DNA from: a virus
Strand: one strand, 5' to 3'
Length of the DNA: 33,899 nt
Virus record (IMG/VR): IMGVR_UViG_3300017719_003080
Span: 1 to 33,899 of that record
Shown here: positions 13,299 through 20,596 of the stretch, in pieces
Numbering within the stretch: position 1 is the first letter of the stretch
Layout: each line of letters starts with the position of its first letter
Made by a program: the position numbers and the translations under genes
Notes under the pieces: model-generated
The model's input: only the letters and a program-made list of their open reading frames with translations
The model's database searches: none
What the model was told of the DNA's origin: nothing

Positions 13299-13692
13299 AT
13301 TCTTCTATTAATTTACGTGGTTCACCTTTAAAGATTACTTTTTCATCATAAGTGTCATAAACTTTAATTGTTATGTCATCATGATGAACATATATATAAT
13401 ATATATATTCTTCTCCGCAGTCTGCAATGTCTGGATGCATCAAATAAATACCTCCAGGCCCATTTTTAAAGTGAGCAAACATTTGTGCTGCTAAACAATC
13501 AGAACCATTTGCTATTTGCCTTTTTTCATCGAGACCGATACCATTTACTATATTAAAAGGATAAAGCCATGTAGCTAAATCCACTCCATGTACTTCTGGG
13601 TATCCATCCATTTGACGATACATAGTTGTTAATACTTTTTCCTCATTGTCATCATATCTTTGTATGATCTTTGTTAAACTTCTTGTTCCCAT
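13291..13692 (-). CDS. MGTRSLT-type conserved phage protein
   Basis: The 133-residue protein begins MGTRSLTKIIQRYDD and has MYRQMDGYPEVHGVDLATWL, NGSDCLAAQMFAHFK and DCGEEYIYYIYVHHDD. I recognise this as a widespread, unnamed family in phages and plasmids; no biochemical role is known. It is acidic, and neighbours (YubB-like, DUF932, MGLDMYL-type) often co-occur in accessory early regions. Confidence 0.65.
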   Translation of the reverse strand: MGTRSLTKIIQRYDDNEEKVLTTMYRQMDGYPEVHGVDLATWLYPFNIVNGIGLDEKRQIANGSDCLAAQMFAHFKNGPGGIYLMHPDIADCGEEYIYYIYVHHDDITIKVYDTYDEKVIFKGEPRKLIEEYA

Positions 13693-13694
13693 AA

Positions 13695-13979
13695 TTAATT
13701 TTTTAATTGTTTATCTAAATCTATAATTTTTATACGCCCTGTTTTATATGATTCATCAACAGTAGTATATTGTTCTGTAATATTGCATTGCTCCATTTCT
13801 TCGTCAAATATATGATCCCACAAATTTGTTTGTGTGTCCCACATCATTTCTTGTGTTAACGAAGAACTCGGGTGAGGAGGTGATGCATTTAATACATCTT
13901 CTACTGTTTCTTTTTCTTCACATTTTACATATACTTCAGTAGTATATGTTCTTGAAACTTCTATTTTAAACATTTTCAT
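13695..13979 (-). CDS. Small acidic protein, unknown
   Basis: The 94-residue product has a beta-like start (FKIEVSRTYTTEVYVKCEEK), a middle with ETVEDVLNASPPHPSSS and an acidic MWDTQTNLWDHIFDEEMEQC. No family recognised. Two bases separate it from the next leftward gene. Acidic small early proteins of phages often act on host or defence proteins, a guess here. Confidence 0.55.
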   Translation of the reverse strand: MKMFKIEVSRTYTTEVYVKCEEKETVEDVLNASPPHPSSSLTQEMMWDTQTNLWDHIFDEEMEQCNITEQYTTVDESYKTGRIKIIDLDKQLKN

Positions 13980-13981
13980 AA

Positions 13982-14236
13982 TTATAAATTTAGAGTTACT
14001 TCAACCCAACCTTTTTCGCTGTGATCAGCGTTTACATTATAACCATCTTTGGTTAAAATTGTTTCTAGCTTCATTGCCGCTACCCAAAGCTCTGGCTCTG
14101 GTACTTGATCGTGATAGTCATCGTACATTGTTGCACCACGACATTGATAGAATACATCATTCACGTCTTGTTTAACTAATTCAAACTTCCAACCATTAAC
14201 AGTTACATAGTTTGATAAATCATCTATTTTACTCAT
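13982..14236 (-). CDS. Small acidic protein, unknown
   Basis: The 84-residue protein has GWKFELVKQDVNDVFYQCRG and YDDYHDQVPEPELWVAAMKL, ending EKGWVEVTLNL. It looks like a small alpha/beta fold. No family recognised. It sits 12 bp downstream of the gene ending at 14249. Confidence 0.55.
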   Translation of the reverse strand: MSKIDDLSNYVTVNGWKFELVKQDVNDVFYQCRGATMYDDYHDQVPEPELWVAAMKLETILTKDGYNVNADHSEKGWVEVTLNL

Positions 14237-14248
14237 CTTTGTTTTAGT

Positions 14249-14476
14249 TTAATCTACTATTCCACCTTGATAAAACTCTCCCATTGTTTGTGAACGTCTT
14301 ATCTTAGTTTTAGTACAATACATACTTCTACCATATTTTTCTGTACCAACTAGCACCCAATTATACTTTTCAGTATCATTTATATCAGGTACATCTTCGT
14401 ACTTAATTAATGGTATTTTTTTTATTTCTTCTGTTAGTGGATGTTTTGTTTGCCACTTAAAATCATGTACACTCAT
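14249..14476 (-). CDS. Small conserved phage protein with C-terminal EFYQGG motif
   Basis: I place the start at 14476 (MSVHDFKWQTKHPLTEE), since a longer frame back to 14587 would lie entirely inside the preceding gene. The 75-residue product has KYNWVLVGTEKYGRSMYCTK and a C-terminal RRSQTMGEFYQGGIVD, a pattern I recall from other unnamed phage proteins. Overlap with the upstream gene is then only 14 nt. Confidence 0.55.
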   Translation of the reverse strand: MSVHDFKWQTKHPLTEEIKKIPLIKYEDVPDINDTEKYNWVLVGTEKYGRSMYCTKTKIRRSQTMGEFYQGGIVD

Positions 14477-14804
14477 CTTTATTAATTTTAATTGTAAACC
14501 AAGATCCAGTAGGTGCGTCATGGTGGTAACAGACTCCTGAGAGTCCATCACCATCCATCCACACTTCTGTGCGACAGTCTCCGTCATGCATAAGCAATGC
14601 GTCTGCTATCTTTTCAGGATCACTTGATGTCATGTATCCTGTTTGTCCGCGCCAGTTGCCGTTTTTGACTTCTACATCCCAAACGCTACAACTCATATCT
14701 TTTAGCGCAGCCACCATTTCATAGCTATAGTCATCATATTCGTATTCATTTTCTGAATAACAGTCGTAGTTTGCTACAGTTACTTTGTGTTCTTTAATAT
14801 CCAT
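14463..14804 (-). CDS. Acidic protein, unknown
   Basis: The 113-residue product is rich in Asp, Glu and Tyr at the start (YDCYSENEYEYDDYSYEM), with WDVEVKNGNWRGQTGYM, DPEKIADALL and GDCRTEVWMDGDGLSG later. No family recognised. The ATG overlaps the DUF932 stop (TAATG on the minus strand at 14804). Confidence 0.55.
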   Translation of the reverse strand: MDIKEHKVTVANYDCYSENEYEYDDYSYEMVAALKDMSCSVWDVEVKNGNWRGQTGYMTSSDPEKIADALLMHDGDCRTEVWMDGDGLSGVCYHHDAPTGSWFTIKINKDECT

Positions 14805-15679
14805 TATACTTCTTGTAAATTAATTAACATTCCTTTTTCCATTAACTTATCTTCAATGGTTTTAAAAGCTATCAAGTTCTTTTTATAACCAGAACCTGTC
14901 ATAAGATTTTCTTCACCTTTATTATCAATGTGATTCGTATAATAGGTTACAGCGTTAAATAGTCCCCAAAGGGTATTACCTTTTGCTTCAAGTTCGTGTG
15001 ACAAAGCTTTGCCAAAGTCACTAATTTGGTTTTTCTTACGTGTAGAATTGTCTGATGCTTTACTATTCATATCTACTTTGAATATTTTATTCATTACAGA
15101 CTCTATCATAGTTTGATCAACAGAAACTCTGTTCATAGCTTTATATGTAAGCATAAGATTGTCGTCAAGAACAAGAGCTTTTTCAAACTCGTCTACAGCA
15201 AACTGTAATCTTTGCGATGCACTCATAGTATGTCTAAACTTAGATAAGTCTTTCATAGCCATGTGAAAAGTGTTAGAACATGATATAACTGTGTTGGTAG
15301 AACCAAACCCAATAGAATGTGAGCCATCGTGTGAGTTAAGACAAGTAATGTGACGTTTTAAAGTGTCACCATTAATGTTGTAATCTTCTAATGACAATTG
15401 GTAGTAGACTTTTTGTCCATTTATTCTACCCATAGCATCACCTTTGATGTTACCACCAAACCTGTCTTGTATTCTAACCATAATTTCAGCTAGTTCTTCG
15501 TTCTGCATAGGAACGTATCTTTCGCCTACTGTACTTAACCAGGCGTTGTTGTCAGATCTAAATAGACCATAACTTTGTGTTTGTTTTCCATCTTGTGTAA
15601 ACAATGGTTCTTTTTGTACAGACCAAGCTGTGTTAGTATTGTACAATGCGTCAAAAATCTTTTCGTTTTTTAAATCCAT
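14804..15679 (-). CDS. DUF932 (phage/plasmid-like TIGR03299) protein
   Basis: The 291-residue protein carries blocks of DUF932: NTAWSVQKEPLFTQDG, WLSTVGERYVPMQNEELAEI, GQKVYYQLSL, LNSHDGSHSIGFGSTNTVIS, CSNTFHMAM and later GKALSHELEAKGNTLWGLFN with a final EENLMTGSGYKKN. This family is widespread on phages and plasmids; its role is unknown, though a link with recombination or defence islands has been suggested. Length is normal. The leader before 15679 has CATAATTGTTTATT (plus strand), also seen at 19353. Confidence 0.75.
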   Translation of the reverse strand: MDLKNEKIFDALYNTNTAWSVQKEPLFTQDGKQTQSYGLFRSDNNAWLSTVGERYVPMQNEELAEIMVRIQDRFGGNIKGDAMGRINGQKVYYQLSLEDYNINGDTLKRHITCLNSHDGSHSIGFGSTNTVISCSNTFHMAMKDLSKFRHTMSASQRLQFAVDEFEKALVLDDNLMLTYKAMNRVSVDQTMIESVMNKIFKVDMNSKASDNSTRKKNQISDFGKALSHELEAKGNTLWGLFNAVTYYTNHIDNKGEENLMTGSGYKKNLIAFKTIEDKLMEKGMLINLQEV

Positions 15680-15703
15680 AATTGTTTATTTTAATTTTTT
15701 TAT

Positions 15704-15916
15704 TTAATTATTATTTGTGTCTTCATCAGAGGATATGCTAATCTTATTTAACCACTCTTGAGCAACATCTATGCTATCTAACATATCATTATGATGTTGT
15801 TCTAAATGACTTGGCCCTACAATTTCCGCAATATACCAACTCGCCTGACTTAATCCATTATATATAGTTTGTATATCTCTATAATCTTGTTCTGTTATTT
15901 CAAATTCTATTTTCAT
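15704..15916 (-). CDS. Small acidic helical protein, unknown
   Basis: The 70-residue product starts MKIEFEITEQDYRDIQTIY, has a His-rich middle (HLEQHHNDMLDSIDVAQEWL) and a polar acidic tail (SSDEDTNNN). No known domain. It is 7 bp from its upstream neighbour. Confidence 0.55.
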   Translation of the reverse strand: MKIEFEITEQDYRDIQTIYNGLSQASWYIAEIVGPSHLEQHHNDMLDSIDVAQEWLNKISISSDEDTNNN

Positions 15917-15923
15917 AATAGTA

Positions 15924-16196
15924 TTAAATGTGACCTCCGTATCCGTTAGGCAGTTCGTATAAGTATTCAGCTTCTTCTGTTGTGTCTGTCCATCTATTAG
16001 TCAGATCACATAATCCAAAACCGTGATTTAATGGACCTTTGTCCATGTTTTCTGCAAGTTTATCTACCCACAGATCTTCATGATCCATAAGGTATTGATG
16101 ACATGTAGTAAAATCAGAGTCTTCCAAATTAGGAATCTCTATTTCGATTACGCCTACTTTATAGTAGACCTGTCGTTGATATAATTTAACTTTCAT
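15924..16196 (-). CDS. Small acidic protein, unknown
   Basis: The 90-residue protein begins with a beta hairpin-like KVKLYQRQVYYKVGVIEIEI, has HQYLMDHEDLWVDKLAENMD, and ends ELPNGYGGHI. No family recognised. It overlaps the next gene by 4 nt. Confidence 0.55.
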   Translation of the reverse strand: MKVKLYQRQVYYKVGVIEIEIPNLEDSDFTTCHQYLMDHEDLWVDKLAENMDKGPLNHGFGLCDLTNRWTDTTEEAEYLYELPNGYGGHI

Positions 16197-16435
16197 ATTA
16201 CAGGTATTGTTCCTAGTTTTTCATAGTTTGTAATAATAGCACCACCATCATTACCTTCATCATCCATAGACGGTATAAGCATACCGCCATCGTCAAGATG
16301 TATTACGACTGGTGTTTTATACCACATCCATTCTTTTACCTCTTCTTCAGGCATATATTCTATCTTAACGATAGTGCGACCTTCAAGTCTTTTTGCAACT
16401 TCTTTAGTCCAGTACTTTCTTGTGTCTTTAATCAT
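16193..16435 (-). CDS. Conserved phage protein with DDEGNDGGA motif
   Basis: The 80-residue product has RLEGRTIVKIEYMPEEEV, WYKTPVVIHLDDGGMLIPS and MDDEGNDGGAIIT. This pattern recurs in unnamed phage proteins. The role is unknown. The Asp/Gly-rich loop could bind metal, which is speculation. The stop and the next start overlap on one base. Confidence 0.6.
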   Translation of the reverse strand: MIKDTRKYWTKEVAKRLEGRTIVKIEYMPEEEVKEWMWYKTPVVIHLDDGGMLIPSMDDEGNDGGAIITNYEKLGTIPVI

Positions 16436-16638
16436 TATCTCTCTTTTATATTATCATTTAATTGAAATACAACTTCTTTAACCTGTGCAGTTATATGTTC
16501 CTTATCTGGTGCCATGCAATGATGTAACAACCACATAATTTCATCTACAGGTTCATTACATTCTTCTAATAACCATTTTGCATATAAATGCATTTCATCT
16601 AGTGTTAGTCTACTGTACAAATGTCTTTTATTCTTCAT
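16435..16638 (-). CDS. Small helical protein, unknown
   Basis: I choose ATG 16638 (MKNKRHLYSRLTLDEM); a longer frame to 16692 would overlap the zinc-ribbon gene by 65 nt, the chosen one by 11. The 67-residue product has MHLYAKWLLEECNEPVDEIM and CMAPDKEHITAQVKEVVFQL. No family recognised. Confidence 0.5.
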   Translation of the reverse strand: MKNKRHLYSRLTLDEMHLYAKWLLEECNEPVDEIMWLLHHCMAPDKEHITAQVKEVVFQLNDNIKER

Positions 16639-16852
16639 CTCTATTATGTTCTTGTGCATCCTCTCGTCTGCGTTCGTTATATTCTGTTTCACATATTATT
16701 TCATACGTGTAATTATCGTCTCCACATTCAGAGCAATAATATATCTTGCTGTCATCAGCTAAGTTTTCTTTAACATACTCTTCAGCACCACAACATGATG
16801 TAACATCATCATTGTATTCAGGCGCTTGAAGTTTCCAGTTATCGTAATTCAT
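16628..16852 (-). CDS. Zinc-ribbon protein
   Basis: The 74-residue protein starts MNYDNWKLQAPEYNDD and has SCCGAEEYVKE followed by YYCSECGDDNYTYE: paired CC and CxxC knuckles about 20 residues apart that would hold one zinc. The MNYDNWKLQ...CCGA...CxxCG form is common in unnamed phage proteins. The C-terminus is a charged Arg/Glu helix. One-base overlap with the MGLDMYL-type gene. Confidence 0.65.
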   Translation of the reverse strand: MNYDNWKLQAPEYNDDVTSCCGAEEYVKENLADDSKIYYCSECGDDNYTYEIICETEYNERRREDAQEHNRDEE

Positions 16853-17325
16853 TACCAGGAGGATGAATAATTATAGTCTACATAAAACCCATCAACTAAT
16901 TCATGATTTGATATAATTTCAGTTAACTTTTCATAGGTATATTTGATTTCAGCAAAATAATGTTCATCGTAATGTGTATCACCAAAGAAGAATCCTTCTT
17001 GACTTGGTAAACATTCTTCAGCTTTAGATTCATCATTAATTATTTTAGCGCATAATTTTTGTAATTCTTCTAGCTGTTCTATAGAAACACTATAAGATCC
17101 GCAATTATCTTCGCCATCTTGAACTGTGTCTACAAACCATTTGTGTATCATATTGGCTTTTCTCCAATACATACACTCTTCAGTAACGCTTTCTAGTCTA
17201 GTATTTTCAATACCAAGATTTATTTGTTTACCGTCTTTTTCAACTATTAATTTAACGTTTACATTTCTGTGCGAATAATGCGCACCAATGTATGTTTGCT
17301 TGTTGAGATACATATCTAGTCCCAT
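16852..17325 (-). CDS. MGLDMYL-type conserved protein
   Basis: The 157-residue protein begins MGLDMYLNKQTYIGAHY and has MYWRKANMIHKWFVDTVQDG, DNCGSYSVSIEQLEEL and GFFFGDTHYDEHYFAEIKYT, the diagnostic blocks of an abundant family in phages and bacteria with no known function. The aromatic YWRKAN.IHxWF core is fully kept. It lies in the accessory early segment. Confidence 0.7.
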   Translation of the reverse strand: MGLDMYLNKQTYIGAHYSHRNVNVKLIVEKDGKQINLGIENTRLESVTEECMYWRKANMIHKWFVDTVQDGEDNCGSYSVSIEQLEELQKLCAKIINDESKAEECLPSQEGFFFGDTHYDEHYFAEIKYTYEKLTEIISNHELVDGFYVDYNYSSSW

Positions 17326-17326
17326 A

Positions 17327-17476
17327 TTATTTTAGTTTTAATTTATCTATTAGTTTATTATATCTGTATTTAAGCTCAACCTTTAGGTGTCCTACGTTGC
17401 GCTTATATTTAGTTTCATCAAACTGTTCTACAGTTTTCTGTAATTCTCTAAGTTTATTTAGAATCTCCTGTCTCAT
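17327..17476 (-). CDS. 49-residue charged coiled-coil-like protein
   Basis: A short frame fills the gap between two genes: its stop is one base from the next ATG and it overlaps the upstream gene by 23 nt. The product is a single Lys/Glu/Leu-rich helix (MRQEILNKLRELQKTVEQF, then VELKYRYNKLIDKLKLK). Function unknown. The fit and composition favour a real gene. Confidence 0.5.
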   Translation of the reverse strand: MRQEILNKLRELQKTVEQFDETKYKRNVGHLKVELKYRYNKLIDKLKLK

Positions 17477-17666
17477 AATTTATTGACATTTCTTTATTTA
17501 AAATAGCATTCATTAACATAAGATAGTCAGCCATAGCTCTATCTCCATGTATTGTTAGAAAGTTTTCTGCTAACCTCATAGCTCCTTGTAGGTGATATGT
17601 TGTTGTGCAACTTTCGATTACATTTATACAGTAATCGTATCCTTTTTCTTCTAATTCATGTGTCAT
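17454..17666 (-). CDS. Small helical protein, unknown
   Basis: The 70-residue product reads ELEEKGYDYCINVIESCTTT, then LQGAMRLAENFLTIHGD and DYLMLMNAILNKEMS. It is all-helical in appearance, with no family recognised. One base separates its start from the stop of the next upstream gene at 17668. Confidence 0.55.
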   Translation of the reverse strand: MTHELEEKGYDYCINVIESCTTTYHLQGAMRLAENFLTIHGDRAMADYLMLMNAILNKEMSINYETGDSK

Positions 17667-17667
17667 A

Positions 17668-18039
17668 TTATCTATTATTATAAGTATTATATATTGCGTT
17701 TAAATGTTCTTCAGAGAAAGATGCTTCAGCATCTAACTCTTGTATTTCAGGATTCATTATAACTGCTTCAGCTAATTGTTTAGCTTTCTTTATAGCCCTG
17801 CCTTTAGCAACGTCATAATGTGTATTCTGGATAGCATAGTGATCACCATACGCTTGTATGTGTCTTTTGTTATCCATGTTTTCCTCTTTTTGAGGTATTA
17901 TAGTAATAGCTACTTCACCATCTTCGTTGGCTGCATCTATTAGTGTTTGTAGTTTAACTAGTGCGTTAATCTTTTTTGTTCCGTTTCTAGGATCAATGAA
18001 TGATTGAAACTTACCTTTAATTAATTTAGTATTATTCAT
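17668..18039 (-). CDS. Hypothetical protein
   Basis: The 123-residue protein has FIDPRNGTKKINALVKLQTL, EVAITIIPQKE, and AYGDHYAIQNTHYDVAKGRA followed by KKAKQLAEAVI. The middle has a Lys-rich linker. No family recognised. Possibly DNA-interacting by its basic C-terminal helix, but that is weak. Confidence 0.55.
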   Translation of the reverse strand: MNNTKLIKGKFQSFIDPRNGTKKINALVKLQTLIDAANEDGEVAITIIPQKEENMDNKRHIQAYGDHYAIQNTHYDVAKGRAIKKAKQLAEAVIMNPEIQELDAEASFSEEHLNAIYNTYNNR

Positions 18040-18050
18040 AGTTGTAATTA

Positions 18051-18278
18051 TTATTGATTTAATTTTTTCATTGCACCAGTTGCAATAGTAAACATTAGTC
18101 CAGCAAGGATTGCTGTTATCATACCGCTAAATGTTCCGATGAACAATAGTGGTAAGCCAAGTGTTAGTAGGACATCCCATAACACGTTAGTTTTTAGAAA
18201 CATTTTTCTAGACATTACTTTTCTAAGGATAAAGTAAAAACCTGCTGCTGTTGCAGCTGACATCATAATTAATTGCAT
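18051..18278 (-). CDS. Small membrane protein (2-3 TM)
   Basis: The 75-residue protein has hydrophobic segments at about 3-19 (MMSAATAAGFYFIL) and 35-68 (LLTLGLPLLFIGTFSG, MITAILAGLMFTIATG), separated by a basic RKVMSRK loop. The LPLLFIGTFSGMxTAIxAG pattern also occurs in marine phage proteins I have seen. It could be an inner-membrane exclusion or accessory protein; function unknown. Confidence 0.6.
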   Translation of the reverse strand: MQLIMMSAATAAGFYFILRKVMSRKMFLKTNVLWDVLLTLGLPLLFIGTFSGMITAILAGLMFTIATGAMKKLNQ

Positions 18279-18281
18279 AGT

Positions 18282-18554
18282 TTATTGATTTAATTTATTA
18301 ATAAAGTGTTTGATTTTGGTTAGCTCGTCATAGCGAGCAATGATAGTAGGCTCATAGTTTTCATCGACATAGGTTTCTATGTCTTTACGCAACTCTTCGA
18401 GTCGTGTTTCTATGTATTTATTAACCTCATACAATTCATGTATAGCGTCAAATCCTTGATCTGCAAAATCAGTTGTTACAAGAATTGCTTCTTGTTGTCT
18501 TTTTTGAGCTTCGTTAGCCCATTTACTAATTGGATCTTTCATTTTATTTTCCAT
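18282..18554 (-). CDS. Coiled-coil protein, unknown
   Basis: The 90-residue product is predicted helical: ISKWANEAQKRQQEAILV, LYEVNKYIETRLEELRKDIE and RYDELTKIKHFINKLNQ. It overlaps the winged-helix gene by 16 nt, suggesting joint expression. No family recognised. Confidence 0.55.
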   Translation of the reverse strand: MENKMKDPISKWANEAQKRQQEAILVTTDFADQGFDAIHELYEVNKYIETRLEELRKDIETYVDENYEPTIIARYDELTKIKHFINKLNQ

Positions 18555-18799
18555 AGATTAACTGTTCTATTTGTTTCAGAGTCTTTGTAGTCTCCTGCAT
18601 ATATTATTACGTGTTTTTCACGTAGTTCTGATACACGACCTGTAACTCTATTTATATCCCAGCCTAAAGCTTGAGCTATTTGTCTGTTAGTACATTTTTC
18701 AAGCGTCATTATAGCTTCGTATACTTGTGCTTGTCTTTTACTAATTGTTCCAGACTCTAGTAATTGGTGGTAGCTATCTACCGATTTTTCGTTCACCAT
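18539..18799 (-). CDS. Winged helix-turn-helix DNA-binding protein
   Basis: The 86-residue protein has SKRQAQVYEAIMTL, then CTNRQIAQALGWDINRVTGR (36-55) and VSELREKHVII, the helix-turn-helix and wing of MarR-like regulators; it ends RTVNLWKIK. It is the best candidate for a phage transcription regulator in the window and may act at the divergent region near 20600, which is inference. Confidence 0.7.
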   Translation of the reverse strand: MVNEKSVDSYHQLLESGTISKRQAQVYEAIMTLEKCTNRQIAQALGWDINRVTGRVSELREKHVIIYAGDYKDSETNRTVNLWKIK

Positions 18800-18900
18800 G
18801 ATTTATTATTTTTAATTGATTTTTTAATACTATCTTTATTGTAGTCGTAAAGGGCGTAGCCGTATATTACGACTAGCCCTATCATTATATAAGTCCACAT
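18793..18900 (-). CDS. 35-residue single-pass membrane peptide
   Basis: A short frame starts on the last base of the upstream stop (TAATG on the minus strand at 18900) and runs 7 nt into the winged-helix gene. The product begins MWTYIMIGLVVIYGYALYDY, one hydrophobic helix, followed by a basic Lys/Asn-rich tail. Coupling on both sides supports it. Role unknown. Confidence 0.6.
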   Translation of the reverse strand: MWTYIMIGLVVIYGYALYDYNKDSIKKSIKNNKSW

Positions 18901-19355
18901 TATTTCTCTATAAAGTCACTTAGCTTATTAGTAGCCAGGTGGTAGTTAGATACTTGTTTTCTGTTCTTAAACTTAGATAAGTATGAGTTAATGAACTGAC
19001 GCTTACGTTTATTATAACCAGCGTTTTGTTCTTTTACCCATTCTTGTAGTTTAAAGAAATTATTATTAAAGTACAAAGCTGTACGTGTTTGTCCGTCCAA
19101 CATTGTTACTTTCATTGTAGACTTGTCTACTGATTTTATTATGGTATGAGCTTCTTCCCTACGGAAGGCTTGATGTGCCCTCTCGTATGGATTTACTTTT
19201 AGTGACGATAGCAAGTCATCATACTCATCTGATAGTAGGAATTGATCCCAGTTATCATCTTTAGTAGCTGCTTGCAGATACGTTAATTTCATACCTTTTA
19301 GTTCTGTTGCTGATCTATCATACAACAGGTAATCTCTAACTTCGTTAGTTTTCAT
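18900..19355 (-). CDS. Hypothetical protein
   Basis: The 151-residue product has EVRDYLLYDRSATELKGM, DDNWDQFLLSDEYDDLLSSL, HQAFRREEAHTIIKS and a basic end (YNKRKRQFINSYLSKFKNRK). It could bind nucleic acid through the C-terminal part; no family recognised. Its leader contains a duplicated 13-mer (19358-19383). Confidence 0.55.
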   Translation of the reverse strand: MKTNEVRDYLLYDRSATELKGMKLTYLQAATKDDNWDQFLLSDEYDDLLSSLKVNPYERAHQAFRREEAHTIIKSVDKSTMKVTMLDGQTRTALYFNNNFFKLQEWVKEQNAGYNKRKRQFINSYLSKFKNRKQVSNYHLATNKLSDFIEK

Positions 19356-19357
19356 AA

Positions 19358-19383
19358 TTGTTTATTATTATTGTTTATTATTA
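19358..19383. repeat. Tandem duplication of TTGTTTATTATTA
   Basis: Two perfect 13-bp copies (19358-19370, 19371-19383) fill the leader upstream of the gene starting at 19355. On the minus strand they read as A-rich TAATAATAAACAA. It may serve translation initiation or be replication slippage. Confidence 0.75.
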
Positions 19384-19662
19384 TTTTAAATTCATTACAT
19401 AGGTTACGTTAGTGTAGCCATCAATCTGTTTGAAGCTGCAATGCTCAGTCATGAACGTACGGAAGTTATCCGTAACGTTCTTCATCTTGCATATGTTAGC
19501 CCAGTTATACCAATGGTGTAACTTAGGCAACTCAGCTTTCTCAACCTTGTTGACTATTATCATACGTTGATTTCCATTCTCGTCAGAGAATCGAATTATA
19601 TTTTTACCGTTTGGTTTAGTATATGCCTTGATATACTTTGCCGTGAATTTGTGTGATTTCAT
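19381..19662 (-). CDS. Small basic protein, unknown
   Basis: The 93-residue protein has YIKAYTKPNGKNIIRFSDEN, GNQRMIIVNKVEKAEL and LHHWYNWANICKMKNV. It looks like a small beta-rich domain followed by a helix. No family recognised. One base separates it from the upstream stop at 19664. Confidence 0.5.
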   Translation of the reverse strand: MKSHKFTAKYIKAYTKPNGKNIIRFSDENGNQRMIIVNKVEKAELPKLHHWYNWANICKMKNVTDNFRTFMTEHCSFKQIDGYTNVTYVMNLK

Positions 19663-19663
19663 A

Positions 19664-19930
19664 TTACTTGTTTTTAATTGTTAAAGGATTAAATGTTTCT
19701 ATTGTAACATATTTGTCTACTAATTTGTTTAGGACTTTTATGTTATGTAACCATTTCTTAGTAATGAATCTTTTTAGTTCTTCATTACGTTTTTGTTTTG
19801 GTATGAACTTTAGTTCATTGTCCATGTATCGTTGCACTATTTCATCAGCTGTTGCTGTGTGTGCAGGTAGATACTTACTGATCCATTGTGGTGCTGTTGA
19901 CACCTTGCGAGATTTAATTCTTAGTCTCAT
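19664..19930 (-). CDS. Small basic protein, unknown
   Basis: The 88-residue product starts MRLRIKSRKVSTAPQW and has EIVQRYMDNELKFIPKQKRN and FITKKWLHNIKVLNKL. Strongly basic and helical. No family recognised. A 288-bp non-coding gap lies upstream, so its promoter should be in 19931-20218. Confidence 0.5.
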   Translation of the reverse strand: MRLRIKSRKVSTAPQWISKYLPAHTATADEIVQRYMDNELKFIPKQKRNEELKRFITKKWLHNIKVLNKLVDKYVTIETFNPLTIKNK

Positions 19931-20218
19931 AGTTATTACACGCTAACATCTATTGTCGATGACCGAACCGTGTTTGGGTAGTTTTCTGTTTCGTTTTTTT
20001 AAACTCATCAGCACAAATACTCATTTGTGGACAGAAAGGACTTGACTTTGTCGTAAAAAACGGCTAACTTTGGGGTCAAATTACTTTGTTACCTTTTATT
20101 ATAAAGAATAACAACAGTTCTTCGCCTCAAGGTTAACCATCTTAGTTACTTAAATAAATTAGTTTAACACTATAGCGCACTATTTCTTGGTGTTACCGCT
20201 TAATTAATTGATTATCAG
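19931..20218. other. Non-coding gap with hairpin, TTAA palindrome and promoter
   Basis: No convincing gene. Visible: CACAAAT-ACTC-ATTTGTG hairpin at 20012-20029, GGTTAACC palindrome at about 20132-20139, T7 run at 19994-20000, and a rightward promoter-like site at 20042-20072. No perfect DnaA box (TTATnCACA) seen; TGTGGACAG at 20026-20034 is two changes off. May hold the leftward early promoter or origin. Confidence 0.5.
20042..20072 (+). promoter_or_regulatory. Rightward promoter TTG-N20-TAACTTTG
   Basis: TTG at 20042-20044 and a perfect TAnnTTTG at 20065-20072 with 20 bp between, the best two-part Bacteroidota promoter in the window. It points right, antisense into the leftward gene at 20219-20566, and has no rightward gene directly after it. 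Confidence 0.5.
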
Positions 20219-20566
20219 TTACTTAACTAATTCTGAGTAGTTTTTAAACACTTGATTGAATACATTTGCATCGAATGATAGAGTCTCTGACTCTTTTGAT
20301 TTAGCATAATCTTTGAAATCTTGGATTTCTTTTTCAGACATATCTGTGTATATACCACGTTTAGTCTTCTGATCTAGCTTATCACAAGCATTTTCTAGGT
20401 TTTTAGTAGCTCCTGTTACAGTATCTATAAAGTCTATGTTTACTTTAGCAATCCATATAGGTGATGTTACTGTTGCAATAGCAAGTTCTTTACGGAATGT
20501 TTTATCTTCCTTTGCTAATTGTACTGTTGCTACTGTTAATTCTTTTAATGATTTAAATAATGACAT
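20219..20566 (-). CDS. Hypothetical protein, first gene of leftward region
   Basis: I prefer ATG 20566 (MSLFKSLKELTVATVQLAK) over 20626, since the longer form adds a poorly structured stretch that would cover the inverted repeat at 20597-20635. The 115-residue product has a hydrophobic middle (LAIATVTSPIWIAKVNIDF), TGATKNLENACDKLDQ and a C-terminal KSKESETLSFDANVFNQVF. No family recognised. As the first leftward gene it is likely the earliest expressed. Confidence 0.6.
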   Translation of the reverse strand: MSLFKSLKELTVATVQLAKEDKTFRKELAIATVTSPIWIAKVNIDFIDTVTGATKNLENACDKLDQKTKRGIYTDMSEKEIQDFKDYAKSKESETLSFDANVFNQVFKNYSELVK

Positions 20567-20596
20567 AGTATTGTTATTGAGTCTGCTATTAGTTGA

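Noticed and set aside
14477-14587. Upstream extension of the gene ending at 14249
   Set aside because: Lies wholly inside another gene; internal ATG at 14476 gives a normal short overlap.
20026-20034. TGTGGACAG as a DnaA box
   Set aside because: Two mismatches to TGTGnATAA and no cluster of further boxes, so an origin is not claimed.
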